In this document: piece after piece, positions 47,178 through 56,177 of the stretch | How positions within the stretch are numbered: position 1 is the stretch's first letter | Layout of the letters: each line of letters begins with the position of its first letter | Source of the DNA: Hufsiella ginkgonis | GTDB lineage: Bacteria; Bacteroidota; Bacteroidia; Sphingobacteriales; Sphingobacteriaceae | Length of the DNA: 64,000 nucleotides | Assembly (NCBI RefSeq): GCF_009834915.1 | Contig: NZ_WVHS01000002.1 | Span: 1-64,000, forward strand | Direction: 5' to 3' | Translations under genes and position numbers: made by a program | Notes under the pieces: generated by a model | Databases searched by the model: none | What the model was told of the DNA's origin: nothing | What the model saw: the letters and a program-made list of their open reading frames with translations, nothing else

Positions 47178-48665
47178 ATGAAACCCATTAGTTTGGTTCT
47201 TTTTTTCTCTTTATTAAACGGTACGACGGTTTTCGCGGCAACCCTGTCTATAACGGTTATAGCACCAAAAAAGCAAGACATCAAAATAACCGAGCCTTTA
47301 AACGGGGCCTACTTCTGGGGTAATTTTACGTCGTATTCGCTTAACGCGGACAATAAGTTATCCCTCCCCAACAGGCTTACACGGGCCGGGATCATAGACA
47401 TCGCCTATGGACCCTCCAGCTTCAGATTCTATATCGAGCCGGGAAAGGACTATTCGATAAGTATCGATCTTAGCGATAGCAGGCAGCCTTTCCGGTTTTC
47501 GGGAGCAGGGGCGGACGGTCAGTACCAGCTGAATAAATTTAAGCCATCAGCTCTCAGGAATCAAACAGATTCCTGGATTGACAGCGATAGCTCGCTGACT
47601 ACGATAACCCGTGCCATAGAAAGAGAAAAAGATCGAAGTATTCGTCCTTTTGACAGCCTGCTAAGCGCAGGAAAGATCAGCAGGGCGTTTTATGGTCTCG
47701 CCGCCAGCGAGCTTACTTACTATTACGCCGAAGCGACGGCCTCAGTGATGATGAACGCATACAGGCAAAATAAATCTGACTGGCAGGGAAAAGTACATTT
47801 TATGATGTCGAAGGCAGAGCTTGATAAATCGTGGTCCGGAATGTACGACACCTATAAGTTAAGCGGCACGTATGCCCTGGGGTCCAGGAAATTCTTTGCG
47901 TTCGCCGATAATTTTATTGGGGCCTATCAATTACAATTTCTTGGCGACGCCCTGTATCATCGCGGAGCGTATTGGACCATGAAACCCTACACCCATACCG
48001 CCCGCTACAATGCCTATACTAAACACTTTAAAGGAGAAGCCAGGGAATATTTACTGTTCCAATACCTGCACCAGGCGGCATCGCAACGGAAGTACGAGCA
48101 AGAGCTGGTTACGCTATATGACCGCTATAAAGCCACTTATCCCAAAAGCATATATCTTCCTTTTTTGAAACCGGAAATAGATAAAGTGCTCGCCTTCCAC
48201 ATTAAAGCAAGAATGAAGGCGGATTCAACCCAGGTATTTTTGACTAATTATGCAAAAATCAATTCGCTGGCCGAACTAATGGCACGATTTAAGGGTAAAG
48301 TGGTTTTTGTGGATATGTGGGCCACGTGGTGCGCGCCCTGTAAAGAAGAGTTTCAATATAACCCGGAGCTCAAGCGATTTCTAAAAGAAAAAAACGTGGA
48401 GATGCTTTACATCTCCATGGATGACGCCGACCGCGACCAGCAATGGAAAGATATGATCAAATATTATGATCTTTCAGGTACACATATCCGCGTATCCGAC
48501 TCACTTCGTAAAGACCTTTCGGAAAAGATCTGGAACAGTAAAACCGGCGATGGGTATTCCATACCGCAATACCTGATCTTCCGCGATGGCACGATGGTAG
48601 AACATAATGCAAAAAGACCCGGCAGCAGGCAGGAACTGTACGACCAGATCGCGGCTTACCTTTAA
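47178..48665 (+). CDS. TlpA-like thiol-disulfide oxidoreductase, periplasmic
   Basis: 495 residues with a signal peptide (~1-20, ISLVLFFSLLNGTTVFA). Residues ~21-345 are the helical/beta N-terminal region found in Bacteroidota TlpA-like proteins (FYIEPGKDYSISIDLSDSRQPFRFSGAGADGQ is the DUF4369-like part). Residues ~350-495 are a thioredoxin fold with the redox motif WCAPC (C385, C388) in FVDMWATWCAPCKEE and the cis-Pro region YSIPQYLIF. It probably reduces or isomerises disulfides outside the cytoplasm. It is convergent with the LytTR regulator gene, overlapping its stop by 4 bases. Confidence 0.9.
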   Translation: MKPISLVLFFSLLNGTTVFAATLSITVIAPKKQDIKITEPLNGAYFWGNFTSYSLNADNKLSLPNRLTRAGIIDIAYGPSSFRFYIEPGKDYSISIDLSDSRQPFRFSGAGADGQYQLNKFKPSALRNQTDSWIDSDSSLTTITRAIEREKDRSIRPFDSLLSAGKISRAFYGLAASELTYYYAEATASVMMNAYRQNKSDWQGKVHFMMSKAELDKSWSGMYDTYKLSGTYALGSRKFFAFADNFIGAYQLQFLGDALYHRGAYWTMKPYTHTARYNAYTKHFKGEAREYLLFQYLHQAASQRKYEQELVTLYDRYKATYPKSIYLPFLKPEIDKVLAFHIKARMKADSTQVFLTNYAKINSLAELMARFKGKVVFVDMWATWCAPCKEEFQYNPELKRFLKEKNVEMLYISMDDADRDQQWKDMIKYYDLSGTHIRVSDSLRKDLSEKIWNSKTGDGYSIPQYLIFRDGTMVEHNAKRPGSRQELYDQIAAYL

Positions 48666-49414
48666 ATGCCCAGTCTTTTTTTTATACCATCCCGTTTCTG
48701 CCTGGATAAGGGCACTTTTCTCCCGCCTTCCATGAGTAAATACCCGTTATCCTCCTTCACCAGAGAAAGTACGTGATCCAGGTTAACCAGGTGCGATTGA
48801 TGACAGCGAACGAATCCGTAGTCGACAAGCAGTTCCTCGTATTCATAGATCGCGCGCGAAACAAGTATTTCCTCACCCGTTAACAGGTAGAATGTGGTGT
48901 AGTTGTTTGATGATTCGCATCTGACAATGTCCCGGACAGGCACAAACCGGGTATCTTTTTGAGAAGGCAAGGCAATGCGGTGACTGTTGCGGTCGCGTCG
49001 TCCATCGATTAGCGCAAGCAGGTTTTCGAGTTGGCGGTTCTTTTGCTTGTGGTCCAGGCGGATAACCGCTTTGTTCACCGCCTCTTTCAGTTCCGCGCTG
49101 TTTACCGGTTTTAACAGGTAATCGATAGCCGAAAATTTTATCGCCTGTATTCCGTGTTGATCGTAGGCTGTTACAAAGATCACCTCCACATCGCGGTCGG
49201 GGAGCTCCCGCAAAAGGTCGAATCCATTTTTTCCCGGCATCTGGATATCCAGGAACAACAGATCCGGGCGATGGAGTGTGATCAGCCTGGCGCCGTCGGC
49301 AGCGTTCCGGGCGGTAGCGGTTATTTCTACCTCTGGGCAATGTGCCGCTAGCATCGCCCCGAGGTTATCAAGATTCGGAAGTTCGTCGTCGATAAGGATG
49401 GCACGAATGTTCAT
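48662..49414 (-). CDS. LytTR-family response regulator
   Basis: 250 residues from ATG 49414 (a longer frame to 49429 ignores the ATGA overlap with the kinase gene). The receiver domain has D56 in DLLFLDIQMPGKNG and K in DYLLKPVNS. The C-terminal LytTR domain carries VPVRDIVRCESSNNYTTFYL, VSRAIYEYEELL and VRCHQSHLVNLDHV. It binds direct-repeat promoter sites after phosphorylation by the upstream kinase. A gene next door it may control is the TlpA-like gene or the region to the right; this is inference. Confidence 0.94.
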   Translation of the reverse strand: MNIRAILIDDELPNLDNLGAMLAAHCPEVEITATARNAADGARLITLHRPDLLFLDIQMPGKNGFDLLRELPDRDVEVIFVTAYDQHGIQAIKFSAIDYLLKPVNSAELKEAVNKAVIRLDHKQKNRQLENLLALIDGRRDRNSHRIALPSQKDTRFVPVRDIVRCESSNNYTTFYLLTGEEILVSRAIYEYEELLVDYGFVRCHQSHLVNLDHVLSLVKEDNGYLLMEGGRKVPLSRQKRDGIKKRLGI

Positions 49415-50994
49415 GAGCTGGCGATCCAATTTGCGAAGGTAAGCAATGCGTGCGTTCCTTCCCTGTTCACGAAGGTAAGGCTTACCGATCTTTCTTTTTC
49501 TAGTTGGTTGATCAACCTGATCCGATCGCGCGTGAGACGAATACCGTAACCCGGGTAAACTTCTTCGGTAAAGCCCAGGCCGTTATCGCTTATTGCGACG
49601 GATAAGGTGGCGCCCTGCCGCGAAATAGCGATGGTTAACGTTCCCTCTGATCCGTTGACCGAAATACCGTGTTTCACCGCATTTTCTACCAACGGCTGCA
49701 TGAATAAGTTGGGGACATCGATTTCAGACACGGATAAAGCAGGGTCAGTGATAATAGCCCACTTGAAACCGAAGCGGAGCTGTTCCAGTTCAAGGTAAGT
49801 CCGCAGAATCTCCAGTTCGAGGTCGAGGGGATTATAGAGACGTCCGCTGGTTCTTAACGTACTCCGTAACAGGGAGCTGAACTCTGTTAAGTAGTGGTTG
49901 GCACGATCGGCATTTCCGGCATTAATAAGCCCCTGGATGGAACCAAGCGCGTTGAAAACAAAGTGAGGATTAAGTTGGGCCTGCAGGGAGAACAGCTGCT
50001 GCTCCGTTTTCAGCTGCCGGGTTTGAGCCGCGCGCAGGCGATATACCGTTGCTGCAAGGAGCGCTCCGATAAGTAAAGCCAGTATCGCTCCGCCAAGTAT
50101 CACGTAAAAAAGCGTGGTTTGATACCAGTACGGTTTTACGCGCACATACAGGTTCACTTTCACGTTCTTTTGAAAAGTATACCATATCAAAAGTGTATAC
50201 GCTGAGTTCGGTTCCAGATTTTGAAGCACAACGTCATTGCGGCCCTTACCGTCAATCGTGCCGTTCGTGCCGTTTTGCGTTAAGTGATAGGACAGCAAGA
50301 GGTCATCCCATAACCCGGCAGGCTTTCGAAAGAACAGGCGTACTGGCTCGCCGGGAGAGACCACGATTTCTTGCTCCTCTTTCACCGGTACAAAGCTGGA
50401 AGTGTCTTTTTCAGCGATCACCTCTCCGGGGCGGTACGTGCGGTAACCTTTGACCAGTAAGGGTAAACGTATTCGTTCCAGATAGTAACTGCTCACGAGC
50501 GTATCAGTAGCCGAACGGTAAAAATTCACGCGGAGAGGTTCATTTTCCTGTATGGATGTGTCTACGATCAGCCCACGCTGGCGAATAATTCGCGCCTTAT
50601 CTTTGCGATTTGTGAAGTTTGAGACCGTACTGCCGGTTAGTTCCCTGTTAAATTTATCGAAAACACGGTAATAGTAGCGCGAATCTTCTGAGCGCGCTAA
50701 CTGAACGTCTGTCGAGGCGCGCATGACCTTATCCCTGGCGCCGTCGCGATCGGTAAGCGTCATAGAAATCCGGGGGCCAGAAAAGATCATAACCGAAGTT
50801 TTCCCGCGGTATACTCCCCCGGTTATAGCTGGATCAGCATAATAGCGGGCCGTTAATGAAGTATCCTGTCTAAATCCGTTTACGGTTATCTTAAGCGGAA
50901 CTCCACCGGTTGGGAAGTACGTTTGCCCCGTAACAGGAAGCACCCGGGCCAGGAGCATAAGCAGCATGGGATATCGGAATGATTGAAAATGCAT
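49411..50994 (-). CDS. LytS-type sensor histidine kinase
   Basis: 527 residues. A signal peptide or first helix (~8-24) is followed by an extracytoplasmic beta-rich region (~25-295). One membrane helix lies at ~300-322 (TLFYVILGGAILALLIGALLAATVY). The cytoplasmic kinase part is the His_kinase (PF06580) type with SLQAQLNPHFVFNALGSIQGL, then HATPase_c (LFMQPLVENAVKHGI, SDNGLGF, GYGIRLTRDRIRLI). There is no propeller domain, unlike many kinases of this group. It shares a 4-base overlap with the LytTR regulator. Stimulus unknown. Confidence 0.94.
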   Translation of the reverse strand: MHFQSFRYPMLLMLLARVLPVTGQTYFPTGGVPLKITVNGFRQDTSLTARYYADPAITGGVYRGKTSVMIFSGPRISMTLTDRDGARDKVMRASTDVQLARSEDSRYYYRVFDKFNRELTGSTVSNFTNRKDKARIIRQRGLIVDTSIQENEPLRVNFYRSATDTLVSSYYLERIRLPLLVKGYRTYRPGEVIAEKDTSSFVPVKEEQEIVVSPGEPVRLFFRKPAGLWDDLLLSYHLTQNGTNGTIDGKGRNDVVLQNLEPNSAYTLLIWYTFQKNVKVNLYVRVKPYWYQTTLFYVILGGAILALLIGALLAATVYRLRAAQTRQLKTEQQLFSLQAQLNPHFVFNALGSIQGLINAGNADRANHYLTEFSSLLRSTLRTSGRLYNPLDLELEILRTYLELEQLRFGFKWAIITDPALSVSEIDVPNLFMQPLVENAVKHGISVNGSEGTLTIAISRQGATLSVAISDNGLGFTEEVYPGYGIRLTRDRIRLINQLEKERSVSLTFVNREGTHALLTFANWIASS

Positions 50995-51255
50995 GTTGAT
51001 TCTATTAGTTTAATTGCCGGCGAGTTTGCCGTCAGTCAACATACACCCGGAACTCAGTCAAGCCTCCATTCATTACATACAGAGATACCGCCAGGTAAAT
51101 TTAATGATACCGGCGACTTTGGTGCAATGTAAACAGACCAGGTAACTAATCAAAACCGGAATGTGAATTAAAACGCTGTGTCTGTGAAAATGATAGGAAA
51201 TCCCCGGGGTGTGCCCCTTTGAAAGATGCGAACTTTCGGATGTGTTTTGCCCATT

Positions 51256-52779
51256 CTATAACAGGCCGCTAATCATCTCTTTTACTTCCTTGTTCCCGGG
51301 AAAGGCTGTAAATTTATTGGTGAGCACCCCTTTTTTGTTATATAATAGATATGACGGAATACCTTCGAACTCAAAATGGTTCATGATATATTCCCACTGC
51401 GAGGCTGTAAGATAATAATGTTCATTACCTATTCCTTTAATTTTTTCTTCCCATAGCTTGCGCGGAGAGGAACCGTTTGTTAAATACACAAATGCAACCT
51501 TTTTATCCCGAAATTCACCCTTTGCACCTCTGAATTCTTGCATTGCCTCCAGGCAGGGAGCACACCATGTTGCCCAAAGGTCGATAAAGATAACTTTACC
51601 CTTGTGTTTAGCGACGATTGTTTCTATAACTTTATCATTCGAAACCAGGGAGATATCATTTATAATAGTGGGCGATTTTAATTTGTTTAATTCAATAACC
51701 TGTAGATTTTTTCGAAATAATATCTTTGCAATTTCTCCATTCTTCCAATAATTCACTATATGCTCTTTTTGCTTTTCGGTTAGCGGTTTTATTTCTTCAT
51801 TTAGCTGTCTGCCATAGGCATTAGCCGCCAAAATATCATAGTATAGACCATCTTCGAATCCGACTAAGTCAGATAAAATAACTTTCGCCTTTGCCAACCA
51901 GGCAGGAATATCGCTTTCACCGATTACAGGAAGCCCTAATATTTCATTCTGAAGAATTGTCTTTTGAAATTCCGGGAATGTAAAACAATACAGATATTGT
52001 GGATCATTGAGATTAAAGTCTTTCAAAAAATGATAATACGATCTATCAATCTTTTTTATCTCAGGCTTTTTGCCTTTATTGTCCTTTAGATTTCGGTAAT
52101 TAAGCATCATGTATTCTTCATAATCAAAGACATGTGCATTATAAAGGAATAAACAAAAATCTCTTGACAGAACCCCTTTTAGCTCCTTTGATATCAGTGT
52201 GTCATTATTTACGATCGCTAATCTTTCCGATAAGATAGTCTTAGCGTAATTCAGAAAATAATCCGTACTTTTTTCATGCAGAGGTTCCGGTGTCCTGCCC
52301 GATCGATGACCAATCATTTTACTCATGACCTCCAGGCCCTGGGTCATATCATTTTGAGTCATACCAGCAGGCGTAACGTCGATATTTTTGATTTCATAAT
52401 CCGAATTATAAGTAATATCGATGTTGGTGACACCACCGCTTGTCAATTTAACAAGAAAGGTATTTTCCAATTTTAAACTTATATATAATCCAACCAGGGA
52501 AGTAGCTGTTTCAACCTCAACGTCGATAGAGAACTTCCCTGATCGGTCGACAAGCACTTTATGCCGGACATTCTCTCCTGAAATTGGATGTAAAACAGTA
52601 ATAACTATAAGAATATTATTCTTGTTAGTGTCATGTGGGCTTATAATTCTTCCTGTTATTTTACATGTACCTGCTACTATAGTAGGTGTATCTGTAGCCA
52701 TGTGAACAGGCTGTTTACATGATAATAAAAACAAAAGGCTGATTATGCAAAATAGATGTGCGGTTATTTTAGTTTTCAT
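51256..52779 (-). CDS. TlpA-like thioredoxin-fold lipoprotein
   Basis: 507 residues with a lipoprotein signal peptide (LLFLLSC, Cys21). The DUF4369-like N-terminal part starts CKITGRIISPHDTNKN. The thioredoxin domain begins near 390 with KGKVIFIDLWATWCAPCLEAM (C406, C409) and ends with the cis-Pro strand FEGIPSYLLYNKKG. It is therefore a second member of the family at 47178, but clearly more A+T-rich in its DNA than the genes before 46 kb. Upstream lie a small ORF, an exact -7 box and a BlaI-like palindrome, which suggests repressor control. Confidence 0.92.
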   Translation of the reverse strand: MKTKITAHLFCIISLLFLLSCKQPVHMATDTPTIVAGTCKITGRIISPHDTNKNNILIVITVLHPISGENVRHKVLVDRSGKFSIDVEVETATSLVGLYISLKLENTFLVKLTSGGVTNIDITYNSDYEIKNIDVTPAGMTQNDMTQGLEVMSKMIGHRSGRTPEPLHEKSTDYFLNYAKTILSERLAIVNNDTLISKELKGVLSRDFCLFLYNAHVFDYEEYMMLNYRNLKDNKGKKPEIKKIDRSYYHFLKDFNLNDPQYLYCFTFPEFQKTILQNEILGLPVIGESDIPAWLAKAKVILSDLVGFEDGLYYDILAANAYGRQLNEEIKPLTEKQKEHIVNYWKNGEIAKILFRKNLQVIELNKLKSPTIINDISLVSNDKVIETIVAKHKGKVIFIDLWATWCAPCLEAMQEFRGAKGEFRDKKVAFVYLTNGSSPRKLWEEKIKGIGNEHYYLTASQWEYIMNHFEFEGIPSYLLYNKKGVLTNKFTAFPGNKEVKEMISGLL

Positions 52780-52792
52780 AATTAGAAAATAA

Positions 52793-52978
52793 TTATCGAT
52801 GCAAGGCGTGGCGGCATTTCTGGCGAGGTGACCATTGGATCTCCGTGTAAATAGCCGCGTTCGCCTGTTTTATTTCTGTGATATACTTTGTAGGCGACAT
52901 AAACGACGTCAGTCCGCTTAACCAATGCTGCTTAAGATATAAGATTTCGGCCTTTTCCTCAGGCGTTTCATGGAACAA
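52793..52978 (-). CDS. Small ORF ahead of the TlpA-like lipoprotein gene
   Basis: 61 residues (MFHETPEEKAEILYLKQHWLSGL...), ending 13 bases before the lipoprotein start. The exact -7 box just upstream of its ATG points to real transcription, and the operator palindrome lies beyond. Composition is protein-like, but I recognise no family. It could be a leader peptide, a small regulator, or the eroded end of a longer gene. Confidence 0.45.
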   Translation of the reverse strand: MFHETPEEKAEILYLKQHWLSGLTSFMSPTKYITEIKQANAAIYTEIQWSPRQKCRHALHR

Positions 52979-52983
52979 ATATA
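52976..52983 (-). promoter_or_regulatory. -7 box of the small ORF and TlpA-like lipoprotein
   Basis: TATATTTG on the minus strand is an exact TAnnTTTG; its last base overlaps the ATG region of the small ORF, so transcripts would start just after it and serve mainly the lipoprotein gene. Confidence 0.6.
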
Positions 52984-53003
52984 AACTATTTTTGTAATTT
53001 AAA

Positions 53004-53019
53004 AACTACAATTGTAGTT
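53004..53019. promoter_or_regulatory. Perfect 16-base palindrome, BlaI/MecI-like operator
   Basis: AACTACAATTGTAGTT is a perfect palindrome containing TACA-n2-TGTA, the core recognised by BlaI/MecI/CopY-family winged-helix repressors. It sits 20 bases upstream of the -7 box, across the -33 region. No BlaI or BlaR1 gene is in the window. Confidence 0.6.
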
Positions 53020-53551
53020 ATTTCGGAAATGAAAATCCGGAACAGCAATCCGTCGCAAACCTGTTGATAACCGTAGGCATCATTCTACACGGCAATACCG
53101 GGACCAGGCACTTTTATCCTGATCAATTTGGCGAATAGCTCGTCTGCTCCCGGGATAGTTTGCATCTTCAATCGAGGCATCGGACAGGTTCAATTTTACC
53201 TGCTTTTGCTGGTTAGCGGAGGCAACATATGAACGATTTCAGGGCGGTGTCGCCCATCCATTATGATCGAAAACTTGGTTTTTCTGAAAAAAACTTAATC
53301 ATATAACCCGTCACGCGGTTAATAAAGCAGCCAGAGATTTTATTACCGGCATCTTATACTCCAGGTTAAAAGACTGCTTACCACTACCGATCTTAACATC
53401 AAGGAATCTTGATACAAAACAGGTTTTGATGAGCCTACTAATTTTGTCAAATACTTTAAAAATTTAGCGGGCAGCTTTCATCTGAGTTCAGGAAACTCAA
53501 AATTGGCTTATAGCGTTAATATAGAATCCGAAAGCTGAACACTTAACAACA
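53020..53551. other. Gene-free region before the AraC gene
   Basis: About 530 bases without an intact gene. The right half holds a decayed AraC remnant (53271-53486). In the left half I see no RNA gene, repeat or clear remnant. Confidence 0.5.
53271..53486 (+). pseudogene. Decayed AraC-family regulator (C-terminal HTH)
   Basis: Two frames together read KLGFSEKNLI..., NKAARDFITG..., RLLTTTDLNIKE then a stop codon, then YKTGFDEPTNFVKYFKNLAG. This matches the AraC double-HTH pattern (A-x-x-L-L-x-x-T-D-L-N-I-K-E-I-S-x-x-x-G-F-D-x-P-x-x-F-x-K-x-F-K). At least one frameshift and two stops break it. It lies directly upstream of an intact AraC-type gene. Confidence 0.76.
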
Positions 53552-53977
53552 ATGAAGAGACCGGAAGAAATAAAAAGGGAATATATTCACTTGATAGAAA
53601 GGCACCTGGATGAACTGATACGGAACAAGGCCGGTAAAATGTTCGGGATAGAAGATTTTTCCAGGATGCTGTTCGTTCATCCCACACATTTGAGCAATAC
53701 CATAAAGGAAGCAACCGGTACCTCGGCATGTGGAATTTATCAGCTGAAGATCATGGAGATGGCACTGCGTTTATTGGCCGACACTTCTTTATCCATAAAA
53801 GACATCGCATTGCTGCTTACTTATGAGCCTTCTCAATTTACCAAATGGTTTAAGCGCATAATCAACTTAACGCCGAAACAGTATCGTTTAAAGTTATCCT
53901 CATTAGGCCCGATGCGGGTAAATTCTGAAACCATGACCATTTTAAAAAGATATAGCGATATACCTTTGTGCTTTTAA
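53552..53977 (+). CDS. AraC-type HTH regulator, DNA-binding domain only
   Basis: 141 residues that are essentially one AraC/XylS C-terminal domain: the first HTH near FGIEDFSRMLFVHPTHLSNTIKEATG and the second near SIKDIALLLTYEPSQFTKWFKRIINLTPKQYR. There is no ligand-binding N-terminal domain. It ends 4 bases before the SDR gene, so the two are one operon; AraC-SDR pairs are common, and auto-regulation or control of the SDR is likely. The DNA is relatively A+T-rich. Confidence 0.88.
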   Translation: MKRPEEIKREYIHLIERHLDELIRNKAGKMFGIEDFSRMLFVHPTHLSNTIKEATGTSACGIYQLKIMEMALRLLADTSLSIKDIALLLTYEPSQFTKWFKRIINLTPKQYRLKLSSLGPMRVNSETMTILKRYSDIPLCF

Positions 53978-53981
53978 ATGC

Positions 53982-54755
53982 ATGGTAATGAATTTATCTG
54001 TAAGTAATGTCCTTATTACGGGTGGTAGTGATGGTATAGGAAAAAGTCTGGCAAAGAGATTTATTGAAGCAGGAAGCAGGGTTATTGCGACAGGGCGCGG
54101 CGAAGAGAGATTAAGACAAGCAGCTGGTGAGATTCCCGGCCTGGAAATTTTTGCAAATGACATTGGAAACCCTGATGAACGGGAAAAATTAGCGGAACAT
54201 ATCAAACAGCTTATGCCCGGTATTAATATTCTTGTTAATAACGCAGGTATCCAGAGACGGGTTGAACTTGCCGCCGATACGGCGCCATGGGCCGAGCGGC
54301 AGGCAGAAATCGATATCTTATTATCAGCACCCGTACATCTTAACCATTTACTTATTCCGGTTATCCTTGCTAATGGAGCGCCTTCGCTGATCGTAAATGT
54401 TACATCCGGCGGCGCATATATCCCGCAAGTATTTGCTCCTGTATATAGTGCATGTAAAGCAGCATTGCATAGCTATACAGGTACACTTCGCCACTCCCTG
54501 GCAGGCACAGCATGCCGTGTCGCCGAACTTATCCCGCCTGCAGTACAAACAGGTTTGGCGGGAGGAAATACCGCTCATGGCGCAGCTTTGGAGGCATTTG
54601 CCGATACCTTTAATAATTTGTTTATCGAAGATGAAATCGAAGTGGGCTACAAAACTACTGAAAACATCTCCGTGGAAATTTCAGGAAAGCCGCTGAATGA
54701 ATTGTTCACTGCGTTTTCCGGGAGATTTCCCGTTAAGACCTATAAGAACAGATGA
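53982..54755 (+). CDS. Short-chain dehydrogenase/reductase (DltE-like)
   Basis: 257 residues. The Rossmann motif is LITGGSDGIGKSLAKRF (12-28), N-N-A-G is ILVNNAGIQ, and the catalytic set is S142 (VNVTSGG) with Y155 and K159 in YSACK. The C-terminal part lacks strong substrate clues; the overall pattern is that of the DltE-like subgroup. An ATG two codons in (53988) is also possible. Co-transcribed with the AraC regulator. Confidence 0.92.
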   Translation: MVMNLSVSNVLITGGSDGIGKSLAKRFIEAGSRVIATGRGEERLRQAAGEIPGLEIFANDIGNPDEREKLAEHIKQLMPGINILVNNAGIQRRVELAADTAPWAERQAEIDILLSAPVHLNHLLIPVILANGAPSLIVNVTSGGAYIPQVFAPVYSACKAALHSYTGTLRHSLAGTACRVAELIPPAVQTGLAGGNTAHGAALEAFADTFNNLFIEDEIEVGYKTTENISVEISGKPLNELFTAFSGRFPVKTYKNR

Positions 54756-54792
54756 ATGTTGGTTTAATCAATTAGGGCCGGGGCGATTCTTT

Positions 54793-55683
54793 TTAAGAGC
54801 TGATCTCGAGCTTATATCCTTTGCCGCGGATCACGGTAATTTTGATATTCGGATCAAATTCTATTTTTTTTCTGAGTTTTGATATGAACACATCCAGGCT
54901 ACGCCCCACAATAACGCCTTCATCTTCCCATATCTCTTTTTGAAGCCGGGTTCTCTCTATAATCTCGTTAGGTGATATTGCGAAAATAAGCAGCAGACGC
55001 GTTTCGGTGCCGGTCAGGTCTATGATCTTTTTATTTATTGTCAGCCGCCGTTCCTGCGCATCAAACAAGACCGAGCCCAAAGTGAATATCCTGGTAGGCT
55101 GAGCGTTAGGTAAGACTTTCCGCGGTTTAACGGATCTCAAAAAAATAAAACCGACAAATGCTAAAAATGGTAGGCCGCCCAGCAGATATCCATTCTTCGC
55201 GGTAATTATGCCCGTCGGCTTAAATCTAATGTTTATAACGTAACAGGCTTTGGGCTGCACTCTTCCTGAACATGCTATAATATTATCTTTTTCATTTCCG
55301 GATATGGCGTAACCGAACATTACACCGTTGCTGCCGCAATTCCGGACGTTAACGATATAATCACTTGCCAGCGGATCTTTGGCTAACAAACGCCTGGTAG
55401 TATTCACCAGGGAGTCCGGCTGGAAGGTGAAATTGTTCTCAAAGCTGATCTGGTATTCATTTTCGGCGGTTTTTTTCACCGGAAGGACTCTTGATGTACT
55501 GTCGCCCGACTGTAATAGCAGCTCATGTCCGATCCTGCGGAGCAAAACTTCTTTTTTCGCGGAATCAAAATCGTTACCGCCGGACATGCTGAAAGCCCCG
55601 CAGATTACGGAGATAAGCAACAGCAGCATCAGCCCGTACAGGTACCTGCCTTTCCCCTTAAGCAGTTTTTGCTTTTCAAACAT
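54793..55683 (-). CDS. Membrane-embedded winged-helix transcription factor
   Basis: 296 residues. Membrane helices at ~14-32 and ~165-183 enclose an extracytoplasmic segment of about 130 residues with three cysteines (116, 138, 147). The C-terminus (~198-294) is an OmpR/PhoB-type winged helix in the cytoplasm: LTGTETRLLLIFAISPNEIIERTRLQKEIW and SLDVFISKLRKKIEFDPNIKITVIRGKGYKLE. Topology is thus a ToxR-like one-component regulator, but with its DNA-binding domain at the C-terminus. It is divergent from a broken small ORF and the propeller lipoprotein, with a large palindrome between. Family function is not established. Confidence 0.9.
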   Translation of the reverse strand: MFEKQKLLKGKGRYLYGLMLLLLISVICGAFSMSGGNDFDSAKKEVLLRRIGHELLLQSGDSTSRVLPVKKTAENEYQISFENNFTFQPDSLVNTTRRLLAKDPLASDYIVNVRNCGSNGVMFGYAISGNEKDNIIACSGRVQPKACYVINIRFKPTGIITAKNGYLLGGLPFLAFVGFIFLRSVKPRKVLPNAQPTRIFTLGSVLFDAQERRLTINKKIIDLTGTETRLLLIFAISPNEIIERTRLQKEIWEDEGVIVGRSLDVFISKLRKKIEFDPNIKITVIRGKGYKLEISS

Positions 55684-55748
55684 AGTATTGTGATTTATTT
55701 ACAAAGTTTACATTTTAATTTACAATCCTGATTTTACCGGCCGAAAAA

Positions 55749-55781
55749 TATCAAAGTAGATTCGTCGAATCAATTTTGATA
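55749..55781. promoter_or_regulatory. 33-base near-perfect palindrome, candidate operator
   Basis: Outer arms TATCAAA/TTTGATA and inner arms GATTCG/CGAATC are spaced symmetrically around a single T; only 2 of 16 pairs fail. It lies 4 bases before the ATG at 55786 and covers its one-mismatch -7 box (CAATTTTG). It is probably a repressor site shared by the divergent genes. Confidence 0.68.
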
Positions 55782-55785
55782 TGAT

Positions 55786-56025
55786 ATGAAAGATAAAAAA
55801 AATGTTTTGTACAGCCTGATTATTATACTGTCAGGGGTGCTTTACGTTCCTGTCCGGGCTCAGCAGAAAAATGAAGCCCGGGATGTAGTTTACCAGCTCG
55901 ATCTTAAAAAAGCAAACTGTTTTGGAAGGCGCCTGGAAACAAGCATAACGGGTTTATATTATTTAATCTGGGCACCCTTAGCAACTTTAACGCCGGCAGC
56001 CCGACCCGTGGCATCTTCAGTATAA
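55786..56025 (+). CDS. Small secreted ORF, probably frameshifted
   Basis: 79 residues with a signal peptide (~1-25, YSLIIILSGVLYVPVRAQ). The first ~50 residues look like real protein; then the frame turns into low-quality sequence. In another frame coding resumes from about 55955 as FNLGTLSNFNAGSPTRGIFSINM... and runs to a stop at 56105. A +1 or -1 shift near 55950 is therefore likely. It is the first gene after the palindrome. No family is recognised. Confidence 0.45.
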   Translation: MKDKKNVLYSLIIILSGVLYVPVRAQQKNEARDVVYQLDLKKANCFGRRLETSITGLYYLIWAPLATLTPAARPVASSV

Positions 56026-56177
56026 ATATGAACAGCATGAGGAGTACTGATGAATCTACAGCCACCGGGAGAAAAAAGGTTGACGACAAGCTAAGTGTTT
56101 ACTAAGAAATGATCCGAACGGCTGAATTGTCCGCTATCGAACGGTGAAGCCCTTACCCGGTAAAAATTAAATAAATT

